Notes: a model not told the origin generated them from the sequence alone. Counted from the stretch's first letter, positions 31,241-42,856 are shown. The stretch is DNA of 64,000 nt from Orientallactaga sibirica (GCA_036365145.1 JAEOAD010002279.1:988001-1052000), one strand, 5' to 3'. Translations and numbers: made by a program.

Positions 31241-31527
31241 AGGGGGGAGATTTAGAAAGCATAAAGACTGAGCTTTGTGCGATTGATAACCTGAGATGGC
31301 TGGGCTCAGGGGTCGGGTAGGCGCCGTGCTGGCTCTGTGGGACGGGGCGACACGAGGTTCCTCATCTGTGTAAAGGGACTAGTTATATTCATGCTGACGT
31401 CCTTGGGGATTGTGGCCCGGGCCTGGGGGAAAAAAAATGAAGGTTTTGAGCCAAACGAACCTCAGAGAAGCCATTCAGTCTGAACCCTGCATGCTACAGA
31501 AGGGAATTAAGTAAATTCAAGTAAGTT
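31241..31527. other. single-copy DNA
   Basis: Nothing recognised. Confidence 0.4.
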
Positions 31528-31540
31528 AAGAAATATTCCA

Positions 31541-31717
31541 GGGGCTGGAGGGATGGCTTAGCGGGTAGGATCCGGGTTCGATTCCCCAGGACCCACGTAA
31601 GCCAGATGCACAAGGGGGTGCAGGCATCTGGAGTTCCTTTGCGGTGGCTGGAGGCTCTTGTGTGCCCATTCTCTCCCCCCTCAAATAAATGAATAAATAA
31701 AATATATTTAATAAAAA
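31541..31717 (+). mobile_element. B2-S SINE with internal deletion
   Basis: Sense copy in which the A-box region GCTTAGCGG joins almost directly to CCGGGTTCGATTCC. AAGAAATATTCCA before and AAGAAATCTTCCA after it form the target duplication. Confidence 0.92.
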
Positions 31718-31825
31718 AAGAAATCTTCCAACGTCACATGGAATGATAAGTACTTGATGTCATGATACCTATCACATTCCAGGCATGTAAAAATAGGTTT
31801 GTTTTGGTTTATTTTTATTTTTTTT

Positions 31826-32100
31826 TAAACTTTTTATTTTATCTTATTTTTTTGGAGAGAGAGACAGAGAGAGAGAGGGAGAGGAAGACAGATAGAGCTG
31901 GGCGCAACAGCAGGGTCTCAGCTGCTGCGAACAAAATCCAGATGTGCGCACCCCCTTGTGGTCAAGCGTGGCATTGCGCCCTTGCGTCACTTTGCATCTG
32001 GCTAAACGTGGGACCTGGAGATTGGAACTGCTGGAGATTGGAACCAGCGTTCTTAGGCTTAGGAGGCAGGCGCCTTATCCCCTAAGCCATCTCTCCAGCC
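31826..32100 (-). mobile_element. B2-Ldup SINE
   Basis: Antisense B2-L with GGAGATTGGAAC twice in tandem, complete to the head. Confidence 0.93.
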
Positions 32101-32101
32101 C

Positions 32102-32252
32102 TTTTTTTGGTTTTTTGAGGTAGAGTTTCACTGTACCTCAGGCTAACCTGGAATTCACTATGTATTCTCAGGGTGGCCTCGAACTCACAGCGATCCACCT
32201 ACATCTGCCTCCTGAGTGATGGGATTAAAGGCATGAGCCACTACACCCGGCA
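32102..32252 (-). mobile_element. B1 SINE
   Basis: Antisense B1, moderately diverged (GAGTTTCACTGTACCTC), inserted directly at the head of the preceding SINE. Confidence 0.9.
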
Positions 32253-33652
32253 GCAAAAATAGTTTTTTTTTTATAGAAGATAGTTATTTACCTACAAGAT
32301 ATTTAACTGTACGTAGACATGTTAGAAGATGAGTTAACTCTCCCTGCTCCAAACCTCAGAGCAGCCCAAATGGCCGTTGCCCTTCCTTAGCCTGCCAGGA
32401 GCTACTGAGAGGCCACAGCTGAACTTGGGGCCAGGGCTTACGGTGGCTTTGGCCCACGTGCCTCTGGCCTGTGGCTTCTCCTCCAGGCTCACAAACCTTG
32501 CTCCAATTTGCTCCAGGGGGCATCGGAGATGTTAGCATCTATGCTGGGTCTCTGAGAACAGCCACTCTGATGAACAACAGGGAAGTGTGCTCAGTGTTGT
32601 GGCTCTTCGTTGGCATTTTATCAGCCAACAGTGTGAATTAAATAAATTGAAAAGCATAGTACCTTTCCAATTCAAGCACGAGAATCGCTCAGTGGCCACG
32701 GAAACGTGGAATAATGGCTAATCGTCATCTCGGATTTCTTAACATATGTTTTCTTTTTCTCTTACGCAGCTGTGAAAAAAATAAATTTATATTTTTGTTC
32801 GTGCATAACTTCCCTCCTCAAGAAAGAATTTATATTAGTGTTAAACCACCAACAGGTGTTTTGTTTTGTTTTTTTATTTTTTTTAAATTTTTTCACCTTT
32901 CTGGTGAACTGGAATAATCCAGTCCTTGGCAAGAAGTCAGCATTCTTTTTTATTTTTTTCTCAGTCCCTTTTGCGTCCTCACGAGTGTCTTTAAAATTAT
33001 TTTCTACTTGATGAAACACATCATCTCGAAGCTTTGTTGTTTTCACCCCAGTGCTATCTGATTGAATATGTCAATTACAAAAATCCTTGGGAGATCTGAG
33101 TTATTTCGTACCCAAGGTGACATAAAACTATGACTGGCAATGTTGATAACATTGTGAAGATCATTTTTTTTTTTTTTTTTGCAAAGAATTATCCATGACT
33201 TCAAACGGCCCAAGTGCACTTATGCCTGGAATCTACTTATTTCAACTATTAATTAAAATGTGCTTTTAGGTGCATCCTGAATGTTCAAGAAGGCCTGGAG
33301 ATAGAAACACTCCCATGAGACCTTGCTGGTTTCTCAACTCCTTTTTTTTTTTTTTTCTCAGTCCACAGTGAAATATTCCTAGACTCTAATAGTGTACGCA
33401 TTTGAAGCAACGAAGAATAGAAGTTTAATAGTTCCCCTGAAATTTAATCCTTTTGGCTCCTGTAACCTTCCTACTCGGTGTTTTAATGTTCTTTATCCAC
33501 TCCTTCCCACAGCCAGACTATCACCATCTCCACCATTTCTAAGTTCCTGGCTGGTTTCCATCCTTCCGGTTGCTCCTGGCTCCTTCCTTCCCAACCACAG
33601 GCCCACACTGTGACTGATCATCTCTAATCAAGCTGCTGTCCCCACAGCAGCT
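32253..33652. other. single-copy DNA, conserved-element candidate
   Basis: About 1.4 kb without SINEs, unusually long for this window. 32630-32730 and 33175-33290 are AT-rich with homeodomain-like words (ACTATTAATTAAAATG, GGAATAATGGCTAATCG). No exon recognised; poly-T runs at 33163-33180 and 33341-33356. Confidence 0.35.
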
Positions 33653-33671
33653 CTTCCTTGTCTGAATTCTT

Positions 33672-33866
33672 TATTTTATTTGTATTTATTTATTTATTTG
33701 ACAGAGAGAGAGAGAATGGGCATGCCAGGGCCTCCAACCACTGCAAACAAACTCCAGACACATGTGCCCCCTTGTGCATCTGGCTTACGTGGGTCCTGGG
33801 GAATCGAACCTGGGTCCTTTGGCTTTGTAAGCAAACGCCTTAACCACTAAGCCATCCCTCCAGCCC
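33672..33866 (-). mobile_element. B2-S SINE
   Basis: Antisense B2-S flanked by the 19-base target duplication CTTCCTTGTCTGAATTCTT (33653-33671 and 33867-33885). Confidence 0.96.
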
Positions 33867-34071
33867 CTTCCTTGTCTGAATTCTTGAGAAGATGATCCGG
33901 TCCTTCTCGAGTCAGATTGTTTCTGGTAGTTTTCCTCTTCCAGCCCATGGTGCAGCCATGAGATGGAGCTTCCTGGAGCTCCAGGGACGAATCTGATTCC
34001 ATGTGAGTCTACAGTGGCTCCTCTGCCGCAAATAACAAAGCTTTGAGATGCTGTGTTTCCTCCAGTAGAAA

Positions 34072-34274
34072 AAAAAAATATATATATATAATTTTTATTA
34101 TGAGAGAGAAAGAGAGAGAGAGAATTGGTGTGCCAGGGCCACCAGCCACTGCAATCGAACTCCAGATGCATGCGCCCCCTTGTGCATCTGGCTTATGTGG
34201 GATCTGGAGAGTCGAACCTGGGTCCTTAGGCTTTGCAGGCAAGTGCCTTAACCACTAAGCCATCTCTCTAGCCC
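34072..34274 (-). mobile_element. B2-S SINE
   Basis: Antisense B2-S of the AATTGGTGTGCCAGGG type, complete to CATCTCTCTAGCCC. Confidence 0.93.
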
Positions 34275-34389
34275 TAGAAAATAATTGTAAAGACACTCCT
34301 AAGGATGCAATTAGTAAGTGCACATTTAAGGACAGACCCATCGTAGTTCTTATCAACTGGACAGTGCTGGTGAAGGTGTATTTCCCCAC

Positions 34390-34515
34390 TGGACTAACAG
34401 TCCATGGAGGGCTGGAATGCTGCGGCTTAATCTTCGCATACCTTAGGTTCCCAGTACTGTGCCTGGCATGTAACAGGTGAACAGACTTAGATGGAATGAG
34501 TGAATGGATCAAGGT
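34390..34515 (+). mobile_element. L2 relic
   Basis: CCAGTACTGTGCCTGGCATG followed by AATGAGTGAATGGATC matches the L2 3' end style. Confidence 0.6.
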
Positions 34516-35558
34516 AGAGAGAGAGAGTCTGGAATCTCTGTGAACAGAGGCACTTCCTCTTCCTGTGTAGATTGCTGACCCTTCTTATCTTACTTCTCAC
34601 TGAAGAGTCCCCCCCCCCACCTTTGTCTCATTACGAGCTCAAACATGGGACGAGTGCTGATGCACATTTGCAAGAGGGCTTTAGTCCAACACCCGCACTC
34701 TGGTGGCCTGATTGTTCTATTTTACGTTCCTTCACCATTGCCAAAATGCAAACCCATTGATCGCCTCTGGTATTCATCACCAGCAGCCACCAGATGGATC
34801 TGAACCGTTTCTGTAACAACCAATTTGCATTTGGACTCTGCTTCCAGAGTGCCTTCCCATTATACCTTCCATTTGCCTATGGGCACTTCATCAGTTTTTT
34901 TTTTTCTTGGTTTTGTTTTTTTTTTTTTTCAGTCTTTTCGGGAGGCCATACCTCCAATTTTGGGAAGTTATGAATCCATTCGGCACAACTGAGCTGCCTG
35001 GATTTAGAATGAGGACTGCATACTATTGCCAAACTATGACTTGTTCCAGCATTCCAACTTGTACCGTGTAACAGAATTTGTCGTTACCATCTTCCTTTGC
35101 AGACAGACCCCAGGGGACTGATCCGAGACTGTGTTTATTAATTATTTAATGTATGTATGTATGTATGTATGTATGTATGTATGTATGTATGTATGTATGT
35201 ATTTACTGCATTGTTCCTTGGGCTTCGTGTTTGGGCAATGGGCACAACTCTTGGGCCAAGATCATCTTGTTAAAGTTGTTGTGCCTATTAGAGACTCACG
35301 CTAGGTTTCCTGAACTTAAACGAAGAGTACAAAATAAATTTGTGGGGAAACAAAATTGGGTTAGATATGATTAACATCACGGCTGTTGCAGACGGGTGTA
35401 CCCATGATGGAAATAGGTGCTTGTAACACGATCGAATGCAGATTAGAGGTTTTGGAGCAAACCCAAGGAAATCTGCCCCCCCACCCCCAGAATGTTTCAA
35501 CTCTGTCAGGTCTAATCTGATGGAAAGAGAGTGTGCTTCAATGCAGATAGGGGGTGTT
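34516..35558. other. single-copy DNA
   Basis: No exon recognised. Contains the TATG array at 35150. The stretch 34820-35110 is repeat-free apart from a T-run. Confidence 0.45.
35150..35201 (+). repeat. (TATG)n microsatellite
   Basis: About 13 units. Confidence 0.97.
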
Positions 35559-35559
35559 G

Positions 35560-35815
35560 GGCTGGAGAGATGGCTTAGCGGTTAAGGCGCCTGCCTCCTA
35601 AGCCTAAGAACGTCAGTTCCAATCTCCAGGTCCCACGTTTAGCCAGATGCAGTGACGCAAGGGCGCAATGCCACACGTGACCACAAGGGGGTGCACGCAT
35701 CTGGATTTCGTTCGCAGCAGCTGGGAGACTGCTGGCACGCTCATCTCTCTCTTCCTCTCCCCGCCCCTCTCTGTCTCTCTCTCTCTCTGTCTCTCTCCAG
35801 AAAAAAAAATTAATT
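35560..35815 (+). mobile_element. B2-L SINE
   Basis: Sense B2-L (single B box, ATGCAGTGACGCAAGGGCGC) with (CT)n and poly-A. Confidence 0.93.
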
Positions 35816-36403
35816 AAAAAATGTGAGTGTCTGGTAGAGCCAGGGGGGCATGCTGGCTTCCTGTTGAGATGCTGTTAAATGCTCACTTTCCACTGTAGGG
35901 ACATAGAACGTGTGCTGGGCCTGTAGATTAGGGAAAAAAAACTGTTCAAATTCAAATCTCATTTCTGCATCTGGGAAATGAATGACTGGGCTTGACCAAT
36001 GGTTTTCAAGGTTCCCCCCCCCAAATACAAATTAAAAATGATAGTCACACATTCCCACGAGCAGCCCCCAGGGTTGTGCACAATTACCCACATACTGGCT
36101 ACAGCCCAGCTTCTTCCTTCTGCACACACATGCACAGACATTTAAAAATAACCTTGAATCTTGTTCTGTCTAATCTTTCTAAAGCTTTCCAAGGCAGATG
36201 ATTTGGACTCTTGTGTGTATATTTAGTAATTTTCCGAAAGTCATTTGTGATATAATTTCCAAAAGATGCCTCACAAAACCCAAGGTGGGTCATCTCTAGA
36301 CTAAATGACACGTACAGTCCCTTCTGATAATATCATTCCATTTTACTGTGACTGAGTCATGGACCGAGCGTTGAGTCTTTGGCTATTTGAGATAAAATAT
36401 TTG
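35816..36403. other. single-copy DNA
   Basis: Nothing recognised; no young repeats. Confidence 0.4.
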
Positions 36404-36606
36404 GGGGCTGGAGAGATGGCTTAGCGGTTAAGGCACTTGCCTTGCAAAGCCAAAGGACCCAGGTTCGATCCCCCAGGATCCACATAAGCCAGATGCCCAA
36501 GGTGGCGCACACATCTGGAGTTTGTTTGCAATGGCTGGAAGCCCTGGCGTGCCCATTCTCTCCCCCCCCCCTTGTCTCAAATAAAGGCATAAAAATATTT
36601 TTTTAA
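36404..36606 (+). mobile_element. B2-S SINE
   Basis: Sense B2-S. ATAAAATATTT before and ATAAAAATATTT after it are a likely target duplication. Confidence 0.93.
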
Positions 36607-36926
36607 GAAAAGGAAGAAAGTGTTTGTAGGTAAGCCCCACCTTGGTGTGCATTCTCACACTTGAGAAATCACGTGTGGCATCCGAAACTTCCTGATTTTC
36701 ATGCCAACATGCTGCTCAGAACTGTTACGTTGCTATGCTCTTCAGAACTGTGCTTCCAAAGTTAAATAATAACCCTGTCTCTTAGAGACAAGAGAGTCTA
36801 CCTTCTCAAAAGCTGCACACACATAGTGCTTAATTCCCAAAATAGCTTTGAGTGATATTTTCCCACGTTGCACTGTGGAATATCTGTGGGGAAAAAATTC
36901 AATGTTAATGGAATTATAATGGGGTG
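36607..36926. other. single-copy DNA
   Basis: Nothing recognised. Confidence 0.4.
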
Positions 36927-37555
36927 CTAGGGGGTCCAGGAAAGTCCTCGAACCCCAAACCCCAAGTTCAATTTTAGTTTTAGTCAAATAATGGAATAAA
37001 AAGAAAGACTGTGAAGGATAATTATTAAAATATTGTATTTATCGAGGAAAGTCCAGAGCCAAGGAAAGGCACCCACGTGGCGGGCCTGGGGGGAAAAAGC
37101 GTGGGAAAAAAAGAGAAAAGAAAATTCAAGGAGCTTCTGGGGAGCTGGAGGAGGTAAAGGAGCCCATGTGGAGATTAAGGGTTGGGGGTCCTCCGGGCTC
37201 AGGACAAACCAGCCAGGCCCAGCTGAGGGAAAAACTCACCCACAGCTGGAAGTTCCCAAGAGGTCAGAGAGCCTGCCCTCCCCTTGTAAAGGTATTTATA
37301 CCTTAGGGTGATGGTCTGTCTTCTGGCTCAGGTGAACCAGAGGGACAGCTGGTTGGTTTGGACTAGGGGCTGTCTCAGGGGGCTGAACTTGACCAACCAC
37401 AATATTTAAATCCTATGAAAGACCTCCCTCCTAGGAGGGGTCCTGGTTGTTTGTGGAAAAACAGGTCTAGGGAAACTAGGCAAGAGATAAGAAGTCAGAT
37501 CATCCTGGATTTCTAACAAGTGCCAACTTTCCTGTGCCCTTCTCCTTCAGGGGTC
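36927..37555 (-). mobile_element. probable ERV-type LTR
   Basis: Read on the minus strand, this stretch has the plan of an LTR. It may begin TGAGTGGACCCCTGAAGG, has a TATA-like GGTATAAATACC (plus-strand 37291-37302), an AT-rich GATAAATACAATATTT region and an end GACCCCCTAGCA. No clear target duplication was found, and no second copy is in the window. Alternative: single-copy DNA with chance resemblance. Confidence 0.35.
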
Positions 37556-37628
37556 CACTCACCCTAACTCTACCCCCCCTCTCTGTATGACAGTGATAAT
37601 AATTCTAAAAAAGATTTAAGAGAAAAAA

Positions 37629-37931
37629 ACTGGAGAGAGGGCTTAGTGGTTAAGGCGCCTGCCTGCTAAGCCTAAGAATGCTGGTTCCAATCTCCAGTGG
37701 TTCCAATCTCCAGGTCCCACGTTTAGCCAGATGCAAAGTGACACAAGGGTGCAATGCTGCACGTGACCACAAGGGGGCGCACTCATCTGGATTTCGTTCA
37801 CAGCAGCTGAGAGACTGCTAGGGCGCCCATCTCTATCTGTCTTCCTCTCCCTCTTTCTCTGTCTGTCTCTCTCTCTCTGTGTCTCTCTCCAAAAATAAAT
37901 AATAAAAATAATAAAAAAATAAATAAAAAAA
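37629..37931 (+). mobile_element. B2-Ldup SINE
   Basis: Sense B2-L with GGTTCCAATCTCCA twice in tandem; long (CT)n and AATAAA-rich tail. Confidence 0.93.
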
Positions 37932-38041
37932 CTATTAAAACACCATGGGAGGATTAGTATACAATTGGAATGTAAAAGTGACCCGTATAATTTACATTTC
38001 CAAAGGCACGCCAGGTCTAGATTACCTGAATTACTTTACAT

Positions 38042-38081
<40 letters not shown>

Positions 38082-38440
38082 GCAAATCAAAGGATTACTG
38101 TAAGGTTGAACCCAGAAGAAATGAGAGAGAACTCAACAGTCCTAAAACAAAGAGTGAGCCAGATCCAAACCCAGGGTGTTTGAGTAGTGGCACAGAGCTG
38201 GGGCCTTGAAGGATTTGCAGTCTATCACTCCCTCACTAGGTTCTCAGCTTACACTGGGCAAAAAGATTAGTCCTGAGGCTCTCCTCTGCTGGAGCTGAGA
38301 AAATCCTGATAAAGCCTGACTTCATAAAAAATAATCTATTAAGTGAAACTTGCCTAGAGGCACAGACACAGTAGGGATATTTGTCATCATCTTATTTTTG
38401 GTTATGAATAGTGAATTTTTTTTTTTAAGATTTAAGAATT
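37932..38440. other. single-copy DNA with a 33-base A-tract
   Basis: The A-tract at about 38045-38077 could be the tail of a retroposed sequence, but the bases before it (GGTCTAGATTACCTGAATT) match nothing I know. Confidence 0.4.
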
Positions 38441-38442
38441 GG

Positions 38443-38686
38443 GCTGGAGAGATGGCTTAGTGGTTAAGCGCTTGCCTGTCAAGCCTAAGGACACCAGTTC
38501 AAAGCTTGATTCTCCAGGACCCACATAAGCCAGATGCACAAGGGGGCGCACACATCTGGAGTTTGTTTGCAGTGGCTGGAGACCCTGGCGCGTCCATTCT
38601 TTCTCTCTCTACCTGCCTATTTCTGTATTGTTCTCTCTCAAATAAATAAATAAATAATAAAAATTTTTTCTTAAAAAAAAAAGAAT
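38443..38686 (+). mobile_element. B2-S SINE
   Basis: Sense B2-S with a short insertion beside the B box (CAGTTCAAAGCTTGATTC). AAGAATT lies before it and twice after. Confidence 0.92.
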
Positions 38687-38695
38687 TAAGAATTG

Positions 38696-38915
38696 GGCTG
38701 GAGAGATGGCTTAGCAGTGAAGGCATTTGTCTACAAAGCCAAAGGACCCCAGTTCGATTCCCGGAACACATGTAAGCCAGATGCACTAGGGGCCACATTG
38801 TCTGGAGTTTGTTTGTAGTGGCTGGAGGCCCTGGTGCGCCCATTCTCTCTCTCTCCCTCTTTCTCTCTCTCAAATTAATTAATTAATTAAATATACTTAA
38901 AAAGAAAAAGAATTA
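38696..38915 (+). mobile_element. B2-S SINE
   Basis: Sense B2-S with (AATT)n tail; shares the AAGAATT target with its neighbours on both sides. Confidence 0.92.
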
Positions 38916-38930
38916 AGAATCACTTTTGGG

Positions 38931-39100
38931 CCAGGCATGGTGGCACACACCTTTTATCACAGGACTCAGGAGGCTTAAGTAGGAGGATTGCTGGCTATGA
39001 GTTCAAAGCCAGCCTGTGACTAATTCCAGGTCAGCTGGGCTCCAGCAAGACCCTACCTTGAACAACCAAAAGGAAAAACCAAAAAAACAAAAAACCCAAA
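38931..39100 (+). mobile_element. B1 SINE
   Basis: Sense B1, diverged. AGAATCACTTTT before and AATAATCACTTCT after it suggest its target duplication. Third SINE of the stack. Confidence 0.9.
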
Positions 39101-39566
39101 CCCTCAGGATTAATAATCACTTCTGGTGAACAACTTTAAAATTGATCTTCATGGCAGAAATGGCTTCTATTACAATCTTAAATAATCATTCTACTAACCT
39201 TTAGAGTATATTGTCTATCTCCTCCTTTATCTCTCTATATCCCCTTACATTGTCCTCCAAGGCTTGAAGGTCAACCACAGTTGAGACCCTAAACCTCTCT
39301 GCTTCCACTTCAGCTGGAAGTAGCTAGATCTTGTCAATGCCCAGCTCTTAGCTTGGGAAAAGGGATGAAGACTCATAGAATTTGATCTTAAAATGAAATG
39401 GACCCTATCCTATAACATGGCAGTGTTGGTAAAAGCCAAAATACTCTAGGATACCCTCGGGGTACCAGAAACTGCAGAGACAGGCACACGCAAACCAAGA
39501 TCCACAGGATTCTCGCAGAGAAATGTAGCTATGAGATTAAAATCTAGAACTGCAGAAACGTAGAAG
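39101..39566. other. single-copy DNA
   Basis: Nothing recognised. Confidence 0.4.
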
Positions 39567-39807
39567 GAGGGCTGGAGAGATGGCTTAGGGTGAAGGTGCC
39601 TGCTTGCAAAGCCTAAGAATGCCTGTTCGAATCTCCAGGTCCCACATTTAACCAGATGTAAAAAGTGACACAAGGGTGCAATGTTGCACATGCGCCACAA
39701 GGGGCGCATGCATCTGGAGTTCATTCACAGCAGCTGAGAGGCTGCTGGCATGCCCATTCTCTCTCTGCCTGCCTCTGTCTCTGTCTCTCTCAAATAATAA
39801 TAATAAT
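39567..39807 (+). mobile_element. B2-L SINE
   Basis: Sense B2-L, diverged. ACGTAGAAGGA before and GCATAGAAGGA after it suggest a target duplication. Confidence 0.92.
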
Positions 39808-40103
39808 GAAAAGCATAGAAGGAAACAGACAAATATTACTGAGAGTCATCATTCACGAAACAAGATTAAATATCCAAGTCCTTCAAGTGACAGACAAGAG
39901 ATACACAAAAAATATCCATGTGCCATGCAAGTTGGATAGATCAGGAAAAGGATATTTAATGAATAAGATCATAAGAGGGAATTGGCAACACATTAAGCAA
40001 GGAATCATGAAAAAAGAAAAGGTATTTTTGCATTTTCTGAATGGAATGTCAATGGAGGAAAGATGTGATCATTATAATAAACACAGTCAATAAATAGGCA
40101 ATG
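39808..40103. other. single-copy DNA
   Basis: A-rich plus strand; open frames here come from composition. No match recognised. Confidence 0.35.
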
Positions 40104-40173
40104 GGCTGAGGAGAGGGTTCAGTCAGTAAAATGCAAACATAAAGGTCTGAACCCACATAAAAATAGCTGCTAG

Positions 40174-40424
40174 GGGGCTGGAGAGATGGCTTAGCAGTGA
40201 AGGCGCCTGCCTGCCAAGCCTAAGAACGCCCATTCGATCTCCAGGTCCCACATTTAGCCAGACACAAAAGTGATGCAAGTGTGCAATGCTGCACTTGCCC
40301 ACAAGGAGGCGCATGCGTCTGGAGTTCGTTCACAGTGGCTGAGAGGCTGCTGGTGCACCCATTCTCTCTGTCTCTCTGCCTCTTCCTCTCTCTCTCTCTC
40401 TGTCTCTCTCAAATAATAATAAAA
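40174..40424 (+). mobile_element. B2-L SINE inside B4
   Basis: Sense B2-L flanked by the 11-base target duplication AATAGCTGCTA (40162-40172 and 40425-40435). Confidence 0.95.
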
Positions 40425-40577
40425 TAATAGCTGCTAAGTGTGGTGGTATACAATTGTAATTCTAGCACTGGGGAGGTAGAGATGGGCAAATATCTGAGGC
40501 CTACTGGTCAGCCAGTTTAGTCACATTAGATGAGTTTCAGGCCAATGAAAGACCTTGTCTCAAAAAAAAATGTGGGG

Positions 40578-40855
40578 GGGGGGCTGGAGAGATGGCTTAG
40601 CAGTTAAGGCGCTTGCCTGCTAAGCCTAAGAACCCGGTTCCAATCTCCAGGTCCTACGTTTAGCCAGATGCAAAGTGACACAAGGGCGCAATGCCGCACT
40701 TGCCCACAAGGGGGCGCATGCATCTGGATTTCATTCACAGCAGCTGAGAGGCTGCTGGTGTGCCCATTCTCTATCTGTCTCCCTCTCCCTCTTTCTCTGT
40801 CTGTCTCTCTCTGTGTCTCTCTCCAAAAAATAAAAAATAAAATAATTAATTAATT
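40578..40855 (+). mobile_element. B2-L SINE inside B4
   Basis: Sense B2-L preceded by a G run, with an (AATT)n tail. It lies between the middle and 3' parts of the B4. Confidence 0.93.
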
Positions 40856-40960
40856 AGTTTAAAAAGGTAGATGGTGTCCCCAAGAATGACGCGAATGCTG
40901 TCCTCTGTCCTCCACATACATATATGAACATACATTTACAAAAGTAATTAATTAATCAAT

Positions 40961-41085
40961 TATAGGTCAAACAATAATTTAGACAGAGTTAAAGATATAA
41001 GTAGAAAGCCAGTATATCAAAGTATCTGTAAGGCACAAAATGAAATGAAAAACAAATGTAGTTAAGAGCAAAGATCAGGGCTAGG
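40961..41085. other. AT-rich spacer
   Basis: Nothing recognised. Confidence 0.3.
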
Positions 41086-41318
41086 GGCTGGAGAGATGGC
41101 TTAGCAATTAAGGCACTTGCCTGTGAAGCCTAAGATCCCACATAAGCCAGACGCACAAAGGTGAGGCAAGCGCAAGGTTGCACATGCCCCCTAGGAGGTG
41201 CAAGCATCTGGAGTTTAATTGCAATGGCTGAGGCCCTGGTGTGCCAATTTTCTCTCCCTCTGTCAGTCTCTCTCTCTCTCTCTGAAATAAAATTAAAACA
41301 AAAATAAAACAAAAATAG
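41086..41318 (+). mobile_element. B2-M SINE
   Basis: Sense copy with AGGTGAGGCAAGCGCAAGG, the mark of the third B2-like form; part of the B box is lost (TAAGATCCCACATAAGCC). Confidence 0.9.
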
Positions 41319-41319
41319 G

Positions 41320-41665
41320 GCTAAGGAGATGGTTCAGTGGGTAAGGGTATTTGCCACACTTCCATTCACATGGAAAGTCACGCATATGGCCACCTGTGCC
41401 AGTGACCCCATGCCGGCAGAAGGAGGAGATGGAGAATTGCTTGAATTTACTGGTCAGCCCGTCTGACCAAAAGCAGTGGCTCTGGCCTCAGGGAGAGATT
41501 CAGTCTTAAAACAGTGCAAAAGAGCAATAGATGCAGACACTTGATGTTCTCCTCTGATCTCTGCACACGTGCATGGGGCCAACCCATCCGCACACACACA
41601 TATGCATATACTGAACACATGTGCACTGCACACACTACACACATACAACACATAAAAACACTTAG
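41320..41665 (+). mobile_element. B4-type SINE
   Basis: GGCTAAGGAGATGGTTCAG head, middle with ACTGGTCAGCCC and 3' end TGTTCTCCTCTGATCTCTGC followed by a degenerate (CA)n. Confidence 0.75.
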
Positions 41666-41806
41666 AGAGTCAAGATGAGGTTTTGGGAATAGGTCAAACA
41701 TTTCCAAGTTATATTTCATGGTATTTCCATGAGAAATGAAAAGAACAAAACTTGAGAAATATAGAAGATGTCAAGAGTTATTGGTTTAAAAAAGAGAGCA
41801 GAGTGG

Positions 41807-42025
41807 GGGCTGGAGAGATGGCTTAGTGATTGAGGTGCTTGCCTGTGAAGCCTAAGGACCCAGGTTTGATTCCCCAGTACCCAAGTAAGCCAGATGCACA
41901 AGGTGGTGCATGCGTATGGTGTTCATTCACAATGGCTGGAAGCCCTGGCATGCCCATTCTCTCTCTGTCTCTCTCTCTCAAATAAATAAATAAAATATTT
42001 TAAAAAGTTAAAAAAAATAAAAAAG
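41807..42025 (+). mobile_element. B2-S SINE
   Basis: Sense B2-S, complete, A-rich tail. Confidence 0.93.
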
Positions 42026-42089
42026 ACCAGAGTTTATGTAACCATATGAATCCTTATAGAAAGAAACCCTATAAACATTTAAGACATTT

Positions 42090-42174
42090 AAATCTATACT
42101 TACACATAATGCTTATGAGGATGCAAAATTGTTTAGCCATTCTGGAAAAAAATTCAACAATATCTTATAAGTTT

Positions 42175-42211
<37 letters not shown>

Positions 42212-42440
42212 ATGAACCAAGAAACCATAATCCAAGGCATTTTTCCCCTGAGAAATGAAAACTTTAGACCTCAAAGACACATGTATCCAAATCAGGATTA
42301 TTATAATTGCTTCACAGTAGAAATGCAAGCAATGTCCTGTAATTGAACAAATGGTGGGCCTGCACACACATGTCATGGGCTTCTATGCAACAATGAAAAG
42401 ATATTAATAATTGAAGCATAAGGTAATTTTGAATTGATTG
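42090..42440 (+). mobile_element. ancient L1 3' end
   Basis: ATGCAAAATTGTTTAGCC, CTGAGAAATGAAAAC and TTCTATGCAACAATGAAAAG are the mammalian L1M-type 3' region. A CA array has grown inside it. Confidence 0.7.
42176..42210 (+). repeat. (CA)n microsatellite
   Basis: About 16 CA units inside the old L1. Confidence 0.95.
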
Positions 42441-42609
42441 AAAGAGAATTATAATGGGCCACTATGACCACCTGCTTTTTAAAATTTAGAATTTTCTTTC
42501 CTAATATCACACTAAAAGTTAAGATCTTCCTATTACAAATTATGTGCATGTTTGGGTCACCCTGTTGTATTTATTACAATTATTTATTATTCTTCAAAAG
42601 GTGTGTGCG
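42441..42609. other. AT-rich spacer
   Basis: Nothing recognised. Confidence 0.3.
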
Positions 42610-42614
42610 TGTGA

Positions 42615-42856
42615 GATAGAGAGAGAGAGAGAGAGAATTTCAAGAGGGAGGGTGGGAGGGAGGAAGGGAGGGAGGGAAGGAGGGAGGGAGGGAGAGAGGG
42701 AGGGAGAGGGGAGGGAAGGAAGGGAGGAAGGGAGGAAGAGAGGTAGGGAGAGAGGAAGGGAAGGAAGGAAGGAGGGAGGGAGGGAGAGAGGGAGGGAGAG
42801 GGGAGGGAAGGAAGGGAGGAAGGGAGGAAGAGAGGTAGGGAGAGAGGAAGGGAAGG
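42615..42856 (+). repeat. GGGA/GGAA polypurine tract with 92-base duplication
   Basis: About 240 bases of near-pure purine. A 92-base block containing AGAGAGGTAGGGAGAG is repeated (AGGTAGGG at 42741 and 42833). Serial GGGA runs could form G-quadruplex or triplex DNA. Confidence 0.96.

Larger units (their letters stand above)
40104..40960 (+). mobile_element. B4-type SINE split by two younger SINEs
   Basis: Pieces at 40104-40172 (tRNA-like head), 40436-40577 (B1-like middle with TAATTCTAGCACTGGGG and CTTGTCTCAAAA) and about 40862-40960 (3' part with GTCCTCTGTCCTCCACAT) follow the order of a B4. Two B2-L SINEs split it. Confidence 0.75.
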
